Origin: a virus
IMG/VR virus record: IMGVR_UViG_3300045971_000012
Span: 1 to 32,938 of that record
DNA length: 32,938 nt
Reading direction: 5' to 3' (one strand)
The translations under genes were made by a program, and so were the position numbers. The notes under the pieces are model-generated. The model made no database searches. It saw only the letters and a list, made by a program, of their open reading frames with translations, and was not told the origin of the DNA. The first letter of the stretch is position 1. Every line of letters starts with the position of its first letter. This document shows, piece by piece, positions 23,381 to 31,274 of the stretch.

Positions 23381-23694
23381 TAACGTAGTCCTTGGATAAT
23401 AGTCATAGCAACAACGGGGGCTACACCAGCCGTTACGTTAAGACGTAGGGCTTTAATGGGAGCAGCGTAGTTGCCATCTTTGTTTGTTGTAACTGCAGCA
23501 ATTGTTGCGTTAGCGAAAGCCACTGGGGTTACCGTCGAGTCAAAGATGTCATCAAAGGTATGTTCTACTGAATAAGTAGCTGTACCTGAGACAATGACAC
23601 AACCGATACCAACATTGAACGGGGCTTGCTTGTTGTCCATAGGAATCCACGCAGAGGTGCCTGTTCCAGTGACTGTAATTTTCTTTGCGCGCAT
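23380..23694 (-). CDS. Small beta-rich structural protein
   Basis: Translation most likely starts at ATG 23692-23694 with AAGGA seven bases upstream, rather than ten codons further up where the terminator stem would be included. The 104-residue product begins MRAKKITVTGTGTSAWIPMD and carries ATYSVEHTFDDIFD, then IKALRLNVTAGVAPVVAMTI. 'TYSVEHTFDD' with a later 'LR.NVTAG' recurs in small phage head/tail accessory proteins. It is the first gene after the strong internal terminator. Confidence 0.6.
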   Translation of the reverse strand: MRAKKITVTGTGTSAWIPMDNKQAPFNVGIGCVIVSGTATYSVEHTFDDIFDSTVTPVAFANATIAAVTTNKDGNYAAPIKALRLNVTAGVAPVVAMTIIQGLR

Positions 23695-23708
23695 TAGAAA
23701 TTCCTTAG

Positions 23709-23746
23709 AAAAAAAAGGGGACATCTATTAAGATAATCCCCTTTTC
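23709..23746 (-). terminator. Intra-operon rho-independent terminator
   Basis: On the - strand the arms AAAAGGGG and CCCCTTTT (23738-23745 with 23713-23720, extended by one A-T pair) are separated by a loop of about 15 bases and followed by a T-run; the + strand shows eight A residues at 23709-23716. It sits between the last capsid-region gene and the next structural gene, so it probably reduces downstream transcription. Confidence 0.8.
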
Positions 23747-23762
23747 TACCCAATCGGGTAAG

Positions 23763-24224
23763 TTATCGAACGTATTCGATTGCCAGATACAACTCACCGG
23801 AGGTGGGGATACCTGTGGTTGCCAAACCAGACACCCAAATATCAATATCAGTTCCATAAGGAATGTTATAGTTTTGGAAGATGTTAGTTACAGCAGGCAT
23901 TGTAGTGTACGTACCAGCAGTACCGAAGGCCAGTGCAGAAGCACTAACAAACTGTGTACCAGCAGAAGCAGAACCAATGCTCAACGTGGCAGCAGTGATA
24001 CCACCACCAGCCAACTGAGTTTTAACCCAGAGTTTCAGACACAAGATCGTTGCGTCGGCAGGAAGCCGTGCAACCATTGTATTAATAGCCGTTGTAGAGA
24101 AGTTAGCAGACGTAAGTTTAACCGCCTTAACTACAATGTCTTTAATGTTACTGGTTGTACTCGGCCCTGTGCCAGCAGCGGGATCAGATACAGCGACCTG
24201 ACCGGGAGTGACAAGAATTGCCAT
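23763..24224 (-). CDS. Head-associated structural protein
   Basis: The 153-residue product begins AILVTPGQVAVSDPAAGTG. Its beta-rich body includes KAVKLTSANFSTTAINTMVA, ARLPADATILCLKLWVKT and PYGTDIDIWVSGLA, ending ELYLAIEYVR. The 'LPA.A.I..L.LWVKT' and 'Y..G.DID.WVSG' strands suggest a jelly-roll-like accessory or decoration protein. It is the gene immediately after the capsid gene, bounded by a hairpin upstream and a terminator downstream, so it is probably made at high level with the capsid. No exact family. Confidence 0.6.
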   Translation of the reverse strand: MAILVTPGQVAVSDPAAGTGPSTTSNIKDIVVKAVKLTSANFSTTAINTMVARLPADATILCLKLWVKTQLAGGGITAATLSIGSASAGTQFVSASALAFGTAGTYTTMPAVTNIFQNYNIPYGTDIDIWVSGLATTGIPTSGELYLAIEYVR

Positions 24225-24240
24225 ATTATTCCTTTAGAGA

Positions 24241-24266
24241 CAACCCCCTGTTTTACGAGGGGATTG
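24241..24266 (-). other. Hairpin just after the major capsid gene (attenuator or RNA-processing site)
   Basis: On the - strand CAATCCCCT and AGGGGGTTG pair around an 8-base loop with one mismatch, 11 bases past the capsid stop. There is no T-run, so it is not a standard terminator. It may stabilise the capsid mRNA 3' end or attenuate transcription. Confidence 0.5.
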
Positions 24267-24276
24267 TGATGGTCAA

Positions 24277-25185
24277 TTAAGCGCCAGCAGAGCCGTACAG
24301 GGCACGAGGATCAGTCCAACCGAACGAGTAACGTGCGGTAGCCTTGAACTTAGCGTTCTCAGTATCCCAATCGTTATCCATGTCGAAGGAGTCACCACGA
24401 CGTTCCATATACTTCATACCATTCTGCACGTTAGTCTTGATAAACCAAGCATCGGTGTCAGTCAGGAAGTGATTGGTAACCACGGTAGGAATAGAACCCA
24501 GAGTGCGGATTGCATTCAAATCGTTGTTATCAGTACCAACGCGACCTTCAGTACCCAAAATACGCTTTGCTTCAAAAATCAACTGGCGAGGAATCACCAG
24601 AGTTTCAGGACGCACAGCGATGAGCAGACCAGCATCATTGGTGAAACCAGCAATGTCGATGCAAGCTTGTTCAAGAGAAGCTTCGGACAAGTCAGCCAGA
24701 GTTGCAATCTGATTAGACCAAGTACCACCCTTAATATTAGGGTGGGAAGCACTAATCAAAGAAACACCATCACCCCCAGTATAAGCACTATTGAAAGCAC
24801 GGTTATACACGTTAGCAGCGATAACTTCCTTGGTTTGACGCATAGAGAAGGCAAGACCTTCAGCTTTACGCTTACCGATGATGTCATACTGGTCATCTTC
24901 CATCATTTCACGAGTGATGATGAAACCGAGGGCATACACTGCGTGTTGGTAACGAGTGATGAAACCTTGACGTTCCGAATCATAAGAGATCGGTGCGCCT
25001 TCAGATTTCTGCACTGCAAGACCAAACGAGCTTACACCAACGTCTTCTTCAAACGCTTTGGTAGAAGTTTGCTTGTCGAAGAGTTTTGTGTACTCTTCAG
25101 GATATGCGTCATAGGCACGGCCATACCATGCGTTGACACCGGGCCATAGGGCCTTGGCAAATGAGCCACTAGTAATTACGGACAT
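24277..25185 (-). CDS. Major capsid protein (HK97-fold type)
   Basis: The 302-residue product forms the icosahedral shell. It carries ITRYQHAVYALGFIITREMM, GLAFSMRQTKEVIAANVYNR, DGVSLISASHPN, then LEQACIDIAGFTNDAGLLIA and RPETLVIPRQLIFEAKRIL, and ends with a beta strand and SFGWTDPRALYGSAGA. 'RQTKE..AANVYNRAFN' and 'DGVSLIS..HP' are typical of one widespread phage capsid lineage. An AAAGGAG ribosome-binding site lies six bases before the ATG, the clearest in the operon. It follows the scaffold and decoration genes. No protease gene or cleavage signal is seen. Confidence 0.9.
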   Translation of the reverse strand: MSVITSGSFAKALWPGVNAWYGRAYDAYPEEYTKLFDKQTSTKAFEEDVGVSSFGLAVQKSEGAPISYDSERQGFITRYQHAVYALGFIITREMMEDDQYDIIGKRKAEGLAFSMRQTKEVIAANVYNRAFNSAYTGGDGVSLISASHPNIKGGTWSNQIATLADLSEASLEQACIDIAGFTNDAGLLIAVRPETLVIPRQLIFEAKRILGTEGRVGTDNNDLNAIRTLGSIPTVVTNHFLTDTDAWFIKTNVQNGMKYMERRGDSFDMDNDWDTENAKFKATARYSFGWTDPRALYGSAGA

Positions 25186-25203
25186 TTATTGCTCCTTTAT
25201 TGA

Positions 25204-25827
25204 TTAAACGCCAGTCTGACCAGTACCAGTGCTATTGGTCGAGCTATTGAGCTTGACATAGTAACTGAAATAGGTATCACCGGGGACGTTATCAGGACGA
25301 TTGGGGAAGCCAACCACTTTGAGGGGCAATGTAGCCGTAGTTGCAGACAGAGCAGCAATGGACATACCAGAAGTACCTGCGGTTGTGGAACCAGCAGTTA
25401 CATCCCAGCTACCATTGAGGCCGACGTTAGCAGTGATGGTAGCACCAGCAACTGAGGTTGTCAGATACTGAGCTTCATACACAACACTAGGATCAGTACA
25501 CACCAGAACATAACGATCTGTAGATGCACGACGATACACGGGGGTATTCAGGTCAGTGACAGGAGGGACATTTTGAAGGTCGCCTACGCCAGTGAAAAGA
25601 ATACCAACAACAATACCAAATGGAATGTCGCCAGCGGCAGACACACGAGTAACAGTGGGGGCACCTGTTGGGCTACGGGCATCACCCAGTAGCTTAACAG
25701 CGTCACCAACCATCACAACTGAGGAGTCGGAGGCGGGGAGAAACGCTACTTCACCTTGCCCATTATAAGGGGCACCAGTGATAGTTTTAACGGGACGAAA
25801 GCCGTTAAGACGAGAAACACTTGACAT
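25204..25827 (-). CDS. Capsid decoration / head stabilising protein
   Basis: The 207-residue product opens SRLNGFRPVKTITGAPYNGQ and continues with VMVGDAVKLLGDARSPTGAP, then GDIPFGIVVGILF and RYVLVCTDPSVVYEAQ. 'NGFRPVK...G.PY.GQ', 'VGDAVKL.G.A', 'G.IVG' and 'V...DP.VVYE.Q' are the pattern of decoration or cement-like proteins that precede the capsid gene in this lineage. The gene is 19 bases upstream of the capsid gene and likely co-expressed with it. Confidence 0.7.
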   Translation of the reverse strand: MSSVSRLNGFRPVKTITGAPYNGQGEVAFLPASDSSVVMVGDAVKLLGDARSPTGAPTVTRVSAAGDIPFGIVVGILFTGVGDLQNVPPVTDLNTPVYRRASTDRYVLVCTDPSVVYEAQYLTTSVAGATITANVGLNGSWDVTAGSTTAGTSGMSIAALSATTATLPLKVVGFPNRPDNVPGDTYFSYYVKLNSSTNSTGTGQTGV

Positions 25828-25881
25828 TAGTAATACTCCAAATAGTCAAATTTGTGGGATTCCTAATGGCAATAGAATAGA

Positions 25882-26289
25882 TCAGTCTCGCTTAATATCG
25901 AGAGTTCCATAATTACCATCAAGAGCTTTTTCTTTGATGGAGGCTTCTTGGAGGTTCACGAAAGCTTGTTTATTACGTTGATCTTCTTCATACAATTCCC
26001 GAGGGATTCGCATCAAGTGGCCTTTTACGCCTTGACCTACAGAAAACACTTTCTTGGAACCAACACTTGTACCTTGAGATACACGCTTGTCACCCACATC
26101 AACAGAAGCCTTGTCAACGAGTTCATACCCGCCGTCAAGGAATTGCGCGATGCGATCTTCTGTATCGTTCACGACTCGGTATTCATAGTTTGGGTCTTTA
26201 CCCTTTACCGTAAGGATGTTACGCTGGCTTACGGGCACTCGCGTAACGCGGCTCACTGGAGCCTTAGAAATTGCTTCTTTTTCAGACAT
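25882..26289 (-). CDS. Head-module protein of unknown function
   Basis: The 135-residue product is charged and contains RNILTVKGKDPNYEYRVVND, then EDRIAQFLDGGYELVDKASV and GHLMRIPRELYEEDQRNKQA. This 'L.VKGKDP.YEYR.VND...RI..F...GYE.V', 'LM.IP.E.Y.ED' arrangement is a conserved phage protein between scaffold and capsid genes. It is probably a minor head or assembly factor; mechanism unknown. A 54-base gap separates it from the decoration gene, with no convincing promoter in it. Confidence 0.6.
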   Translation of the reverse strand: MSEKEAISKAPVSRVTRVPVSQRNILTVKGKDPNYEYRVVNDTEDRIAQFLDGGYELVDKASVDVGDKRVSQGTSVGSKKVFSVGQGVKGHLMRIPRELYEEDQRNKQAFVNLQEASIKEKALDGNYGTLDIKRD

Positions 26290-26293
26290 TATG

Positions 26294-27058
26294 TTATCCT
26301 CGAACTTTCTTAAGCTGCTCTACGTATTCTTTTTCCGTCATAACGCCTTGGCGTACAAACTTATTCATAACAGAGCGTTCTTCATCTGAGAGGGTGAACT
26401 TGCCTGATGTAGAAACACCACGACCAGCACCACCTTCTACGGCTCCTGCTTTATCCTGATTAGGATTGCGGAATTTATTAGGGAACTCTTTACGCACTTC
26501 AGCAGCTACTTTCTTAAGCACTTCTGAAGGGCTATTCCCTGCCCTAGCTAACTCTTGTCCCAAAGCATCAGCGAATGCTTTCATGGGAGTAGAGGATTTA
26601 TACCAGTTATTCTGTTCCGTCCATGCAACGAATTCAGGATGTTCTGAACCTTCATCTGATTGGGCAACAGGAGATTGACGCTGCATCTCTTTCTGTTGTT
26701 CCTTAACCATGTCGATTCGATCATCCGCAGCAATAACTGCATCGGCGTCACCGTCCTCGAGAGCAGCTTTCTTTTGTGCTTTTAGAGTGTCTAGGGCGCG
26801 CTTATACTCAACTTCTTGGATTTGTCCGTTGAGTTTTTTCATCTCATTCAAGGCAGAACGTACATCCTTGAGTTGTTTACCTTGGTCCTCAATCTTCTTG
26901 AAAAGTTCACCACGGCGCAAGAATTCTCCTGCTTCAACCCATTTGTGTTCATCACCTTGAAAGTCTTCCTTCGGAACCCAGCCAGATTCAATGGCTTTAA
27001 GTTCCGTAGGAGTGTGTTCTACTGGGGCATCTGCCTCAGGGATTAGTTCATCAGCCAT
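26294..27058 (-). CDS. Scaffolding protein
   Basis: The 254-residue product is highly charged and helical: IESGWVPKEDFQGDEHKWVE near the N-terminus, FLRRGELFKKIEDQGKQLKD, a coiled coil over about 60-140, and a basic, Lys-rich C-terminus. Scaffolds guide procapsid assembly and use a basic C-terminal helix to bind coat. The 'SGW.PK.DF.GD..KW..A.EF..RGELF.KIE' segment marks a podovirus scaffold family. Position before the head protein, decoration and capsid genes fits. RBS AAGGA lies six bases before ATG. Confidence 0.75.
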   Translation of the reverse strand: MADELIPEADAPVEHTPTELKAIESGWVPKEDFQGDEHKWVEAGEFLRRGELFKKIEDQGKQLKDVRSALNEMKKLNGQIQEVEYKRALDTLKAQKKAALEDGDADAVIAADDRIDMVKEQQKEMQRQSPVAQSDEGSEHPEFVAWTEQNNWYKSSTPMKAFADALGQELARAGNSPSEVLKKVAAEVRKEFPNKFRNPNQDKAGAVEGGAGRGVSTSGKFTLSDEERSVMNKFVRQGVMTEKEYVEQLKKVRG

Positions 27059-27059
27059 T

Positions 27060-27386
27060 TTATTCCTTAGTCAGTATTGCTACTACGTCTTCATCATTAA
27101 GAGCGACGTATTCTTCTTCATCTGTTGGGTCAACAATTACCTTACCGCTAAACCTAGCGAAAGCTACTGTATCTCCAATGCTAATAGGGCAAGGCACATT
27201 GAAATCTCGATAAGCCGTTGGGCCAATAGAGATAACAACACCCTTATCTACTCCTGCTTGAGCGCGCTTAGTATCCTCATGTTCGGGGATGTATAAGCCC
27301 ATTGCTTCAGCACGTTTGTAGTCCTTATTTATCTCGGCAAGCTTATGTTGCTTGACGATGATGCGATGTAGGAGTGGTGCAATCAT
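27060..27386 (-). CDS. GroES-like co-chaperonin
   Basis: The 108-residue product follows the GroES plan. An N-terminal strand PLLHRIIVKQ (4-13) equals the family's 'PL.DRV.VK'. A loop holds GLYIP (30-34), like the mobile-loop tripeptide that docks to GroEL. KGVVISIGPTAY (49-59) corresponds to 'G.V..VG.G', GDTVAFARFSGK (71-82) to 'GD.V.F..Y.G..', and LNDEDVVAIL (96-105) to 'SE.DILAI'. The mobile loop is longer than in bacterial GroES, as in phage co-chaperonins such as T4 gp31. It lies between the portal and scaffold genes, so assisting host GroEL to fold the capsid protein is the likely role. The 4-base overlap with the upstream gene gives coupling. Confidence 0.8.
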   Translation of the reverse strand: MIAPLLHRIIVKQHKLAEINKDYKRAEAMGLYIPEHEDTKRAQAGVDKGVVISIGPTAYRDFNVPCPISIGDTVAFARFSGKVIVDPTDEEEYVALNDEDVVAILTKE

Positions 27387-27589
27387 ACTTGTGTTTCCTC
27401 AAACCAATCAACATCCGTAATATCACGTAAAGCTGCAATGGCCCCTCGTTTAACAGCGTCCCATTTGGGATCATCTGCAGCACTTTGGGCTAGCTCCTCT
27501 TTCAATAGCTCAATACGATTGGTAATGGCTAGAAAGTAGGCTTTAGTGATTGGTTGTGATTGCCAATCTTTGAAATCCTGACGATTCAT
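27383..27589 (-). CDS. Small helical protein between portal and co-chaperonin, 68 residues
   Basis: The product has NRQDFKDWQSQPITKAYFLA, a charged helix NRIELLKEELAQSAADD, and AAL.DI....F near the end. Similar small proteins, beginning 'DF..W...P.T..' with a helix of the same type, are found directly after portals in podovirus-like genomes. They are sometimes thought to act in head assembly, but the role is unproven. It overlaps the co-chaperonin gene by 4 bases (ATGA). Confidence 0.6.
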   Translation of the reverse strand: MNRQDFKDWQSQPITKAYFLAITNRIELLKEELAQSAADDPKWDAVKRGAIAALRDITDVDWFEETQV

Positions 27590-27595
27590 TTTACT

Positions 27596-29797
27596 TTATT
27601 TCCCTTTGGAAGGTGGCTTTTGTTTGGCAGCCTGTTGCCGTTGAACGTGCCCCATCTGCTCGGTTTGTCGTACCTTCTGCACATGTCCTACGTGCTTCTG
27701 TACAATGTCCTGCTGATGTGCCGCATGATTCTGCATCATTGTCTGGTTAGCTGCCTGTTGATCCGTAGCGGTCTTCATATTGGCAGAGTGGATTTGAATT
27801 GCTTCCTCAAGCTTTGCTATCATTGCTTTGTTTTGTAGCTCTTGCTGCGCCATTTGTGCAGCCATAGCTTGCTTAAACTGAGCACTTTGCTGTTCCATTT
27901 GCATCTTAGCTGCAGATTCCTGCTGCTTGATTTGGGACACTTGTGCAATAGCTTGGACCTTAGCCTGACTCTCTTGGAGCTTAGGATCAGGTCGTTGTGG
28001 CAGTTGTCCTGTTTGGGCAACTTGAGGATTGAGTAGGTCTTGGATGTTGTGTTGCTCTTGAGCTTCCAACATACGCATCGCCACTTTAACTGGGTCCAAG
28101 ACTCCCATCGGGAGCATCTCTTGAAGCCCTTGTGCTTTGATTAGCTTTTCAGTTTGACTGATAGCTGAGGGGTCCGCACCCGGACAAATCTTATACTGCT
28201 TCTGTGAGAAATCAGCAGGACCAATGGTGACATTAATCACATCTTGGTAGGTATTGGGGTTTAGATACGCTGCATTCAACTCAAAGAGTTTCTGGAATTC
28301 CTCAGCTAATGAACGGTAGATACGCTTATAAACTGCAGTGAAAACCTTCATCCCTTGGTCAATGGTAGCCATTGTCGTTGTAGCAGGGGTATTCTGTCCG
28401 GGCATCTTACCTACGAAAATCTCAGCCACAGACGCCAACTCCTTACCAGATGTAATCATTGAACCCATCAGTTGAAACAAAACAGCAGAAGGTTCTTTGC
28501 TAGGCAAAGGAACAATCTGTTGCTTCAGATCACTACCTGTAGAGTTTACAGCTTTCCATTCTCCGGGCATAAACTTAGTTTCACCAAGTCGGACTTTAAG
28601 ACCTTTTCCAAGGAATCCAGACTGCAGGTTGTTAAGTGTGCCGCTGTCGATAAGTTGGTTGATAAGAGAGTTAACTGCCTCGTTAATAGGTCCGAGGAGA
28701 ACACCAAATCCCAGATCATAGAAGCTACCATCGGGGTTGGGAATAAATCCAAATTTGGTGAAGTACTCAATTGGTTCAATCTTAATGACCTTCTTCCCCT
28801 CGTCATCATGCGTAATGGTGTTCTCATCAAACCTTGCAGCGATGCGAAGTACCTTACCAGTTTCAAGGTGAAAGGTTACAATGTAGGGTTCAGGATACTC
28901 ATCGTCATCCAAGTCCAGATAAGTGTGCTGCTCGATAATGGTATAAGGAGTAGTCTTATCGTTTGGAGGGACGTTCTCACCTTTACGATTCTCGGGAGTT
29001 GGAGCAGAACCTAGTTCAATATCTAGGAACACTTCAGCCAGTTGACGTTCTTTAAGAATCCGAGGACTCATCTCAATCACTTGAGAGACTCGCTCTGCTT
29101 CTTTCAAACTCTTAGCCCAATAGTTAACCACCAAGTTTTTAGGTAGTATAACGTCAGACTTAACTTTCTTTGTAATCGAATCCCAGTAGGTCTTCTTGAA
29201 GATGGTTCCTACGACAGGAAGCATAATGAGAAGCTTGTCCATTCCTTCTTCCCAGCCAACCATCTCATGCATAATCTGATAAGACATGTACATGGAGACG
29301 CGATCAGCTTGGGCATACTTGGAACCGTCTGGGTCTTTACCAATGACGGAGGATTTTACAAGTTTACCATCACTAGGAATAAGGCTAGGATAGGACCGAG
29401 CAGCAAACTGCATAGCAGCAGTAGTGAGAAGAGGGTATTTAACATTGGAAGCCTTAGGCCAAGGGTAGGTTTTGTCTTCACGATGTTGAGTAGCCAGTTT
29501 GGTCCACTCTTCCATAGCTTGTTCCCAAGCCTTACGAGATTCTATGTCCTGTTGGAAACCTTCTAGAGCATTAGCTCCAATGGTATGCAACTTGTCATCA
29601 TCCAAATCTTTGGCAATGTTCTTAGACTCGATGATACCACGAAGTTTGTCAGAAGGTTCCTGTTGGACAGGAGGTGGGAGAGGCTGTGTACCCATTTGGT
29701 TGGGTAGAGCTTGAGGAGAACTAGGCAGTTGACTAGTATCCTGTTGTTGCTGACTGCCCGGTGCTTGCTGACTCGCCATTCCTGAGTTCGGCATCAT
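27596..29797 (-). CDS. Portal protein, P22-type
   Basis: A dodecameric portal through which DNA enters and leaves. The 733-residue chain has a Pro/Gln-rich N-terminus (to about 50) and then the portal core: DLDDDKLHTIGANALEGFQQ, DKTYPWPKASNVKYPLLTTA, ARSYPSLIPSDG and KLLIMLPVVGTIFKKTYWD. The C-terminal 130 or so residues are a Gln/Ala/Met-rich coiled coil (about 600-733), like the long barrel of P22-family portals. The RBS GAGGA precedes ATG 29797. Its 5' end overlaps the terminase gene 3' end by 65 bases in another frame. Confidence 0.9.
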   Translation of the reverse strand: MMPNSGMASQQAPGSQQQQDTSQLPSSPQALPNQMGTQPLPPPVQQEPSDKLRGIIESKNIAKDLDDDKLHTIGANALEGFQQDIESRKAWEQAMEEWTKLATQHREDKTYPWPKASNVKYPLLTTAAMQFAARSYPSLIPSDGKLVKSSVIGKDPDGSKYAQADRVSMYMSYQIMHEMVGWEEGMDKLLIMLPVVGTIFKKTYWDSITKKVKSDVILPKNLVVNYWAKSLKEAERVSQVIEMSPRILKERQLAEVFLDIELGSAPTPENRKGENVPPNDKTTPYTIIEQHTYLDLDDDEYPEPYIVTFHLETGKVLRIAARFDENTITHDDEGKKVIKIEPIEYFTKFGFIPNPDGSFYDLGFGVLLGPINEAVNSLINQLIDSGTLNNLQSGFLGKGLKVRLGETKFMPGEWKAVNSTGSDLKQQIVPLPSKEPSAVLFQLMGSMITSGKELASVAEIFVGKMPGQNTPATTTMATIDQGMKVFTAVYKRIYRSLAEEFQKLFELNAAYLNPNTYQDVINVTIGPADFSQKQYKICPGADPSAISQTEKLIKAQGLQEMLPMGVLDPVKVAMRMLEAQEQHNIQDLLNPQVAQTGQLPQRPDPKLQESQAKVQAIAQVSQIKQQESAAKMQMEQQSAQFKQAMAAQMAQQELQNKAMIAKLEEAIQIHSANMKTATDQQAANQTMMQNHAAHQQDIVQKHVGHVQKVRQTEQMGHVQRQQAAKQKPPSKGK

Positions 29798-31250
29798 ATT
29801 CGTCTTCCTCTATTTCTTCTTTAGTAGGGGCCTCTATGAGTTTGTCAAGCATCAGACCTAGATAAGCAAATGCATCTACTTGGTCATCATGCTTACCACG
29901 AGGAAAGGTTAAACATTCGTTCTCAAAGATGGGATACCAATCCGCTTCTTTGTTAAACTTAACACTGTGGGCGCGCATACGCGCTTGGATGGAGCGAGAA
30001 CGTGTAATTTTATCCTTACCCCCATGCTTTAGGGGCACAAGACTAAGGTAGTTGTTATTTTTAATCATCTCTTCCCGTAGGAAGGGGCCAATCGACTTAG
30101 AAACCTGCATATCTTCGATCCCAACTGCCTCTGGATCATATACCTGATTCATAAACAGCAAATTATCAACGATTTGGCGTCCATCTAGGCGCTCTCTGAT
30201 GACATCTTTGATATGAATAATCTTGTTTTCATCCACTCCAGCAAGAATAAACACTGAATAGTCAGCTTTTTCTGATTCTGAAATGGCTAAGTCGGCTGTG
30301 ACATAGTGATGCATCTTCATTTGACGATCTTCTTGCGTAGTCGCCAAGAAATCACTCTTCTTAAAGAAGGTCACAGACTCATCAAGAGGCACATTCAAAT
30401 ACTCTTGTGAGTAAATGTCAGTTGTACCATCTCGGACTGCTTCGTTGTACATCATCTTAAATTCTTCTGCACTCTTCTTGGAGGGCCAGAGAAGGTCAGA
30501 AAAGTCTTCGTTGTGTGCACGATATTTTACTGCTTTCCACATCGACTTGCGTGTGGTGAATGTCTTAAGACCAACCCGTTGGGTTTGCTTATCAGAGTCA
30601 TTAGGCATGAACGATTCTAGCAAAGAGTCGTTGTGCAGGATGGTGCCTACGATACGGATGATGCCATTGTCAGATCGGCAAGGAAGCAGAGCACCCTTGA
30701 ACCATCTACGCATCTTATCACGACGTTCCTTGTTCATCACAAGTTCGTCGTTCTCCATGTCATCGCACATAATGATGTCAGGACGCGACCCGTTCCAGAT
30801 TAATCCACGGAGCTTCTGTTCTGCTCCCTTGGCAATGATCCGAAACTTATGTCCGTCCTCACACTCAACTATGATATCAGTTTCTGAATCTTTCACAAAC
30901 TTGACTAAACCATTTTCATTCCGCTTGATGCGGAACAAGTCAATTAACTCGTCGTTATCTTGTAACTCTTGCTTAAACGTACCTAAGAATAAGGACGCTT
31001 GGGATTCAGTATCCGAAACAAGAAGCATGAACTTACGTTCACGAAACAGCAGTGTAGACAATCCATATCCTAGCGTTACCGCTGTAGACTTAGCATGACC
31101 CCGTGGGGCTGCTATAGCAACAAACTTATCTTGACTAGTACACAACTCCCAGCACTCCTTGTGGAAGGGGGGAGTGGCACTTCGTCCATCGAATCGGTTA
31201 CCAAGAACTGAGCCGACTAGTCCGGCTATGACATCTGCTGTTAACGCCAT
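29733..31250 (-). CDS. Terminase large subunit
   Basis: Packaging motor ATPase and nuclease, 505 residues. The ATPase shows Walker A APRGHAKST (48-56), with the RGHAKS form common in terminases, and Walker B IIMCDDME (159-166). A motif III-like coupling segment VGTIL (201-205) follows. The RNase H-like nuclease has acidic D320 in VTADLAISES, E379/D380 in GIEDMQ, and D455/D456/D459 in GKHDDQVDAFAYL. All motifs are intact. The C-terminal 20 residues are Ser/Thr/Gly-rich and acidic, in the region overlapped by the portal start. RBS AAGGA lies about 10 bases from the ATG. Confidence 0.93.
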   Translation of the reverse strand: MALTADVIAGLVGSVLGNRFDGRSATPPFHKECWELCTSQDKFVAIAAPRGHAKSTAVTLGYGLSTLLFRERKFMLLVSDTESQASLFLGTFKQELQDNDELIDLFRIKRNENGLVKFVKDSETDIIVECEDGHKFRIIAKGAEQKLRGLIWNGSRPDIIMCDDMENDELVMNKERRDKMRRWFKGALLPCRSDNGIIRIVGTILHNDSLLESFMPNDSDKQTQRVGLKTFTTRKSMWKAVKYRAHNEDFSDLLWPSKKSAEEFKMMYNEAVRDGTTDIYSQEYLNVPLDESVTFFKKSDFLATTQEDRQMKMHHYVTADLAISESEKADYSVFILAGVDENKIIHIKDVIRERLDGRQIVDNLLFMNQVYDPEAVGIEDMQVSKSIGPFLREEMIKNNNYLSLVPLKHGGKDKITRSRSIQARMRAHSVKFNKEADWYPIFENECLTFPRGKHDDQVDAFAYLGLMLDKLIEAPTKEEIEEDEYDAELRNGESASTGQSATTGY

Positions 31251-31274
31251 TAATCTGTTTTCCTTCGAGATGGA

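Noticed and set aside
24469-25149. 226-residue + strand frame over the capsid gene
   Set aside because: Antisense shadow of a well-supported major capsid gene; composition is Thr/Ile/Ser-rich as expected for a mirror frame.
25828-25881. Promoter for the capsid and decoration genes in the 54-base gap
   Set aside because: Only partial -35-like TTGCCA and TTGACT hexamers without a properly spaced -10; read-through from the upstream operon is simpler.
28472-29014. 180-residue + strand frame over the portal gene
   Set aside because: Antisense to the portal core; no promoter, ribosome-binding site or motif.
30415-31098. 227-residue + strand frame over the large terminase
   Set aside because: Antisense shadow; the - strand carries intact Walker and nuclease motifs and is clearly coding.
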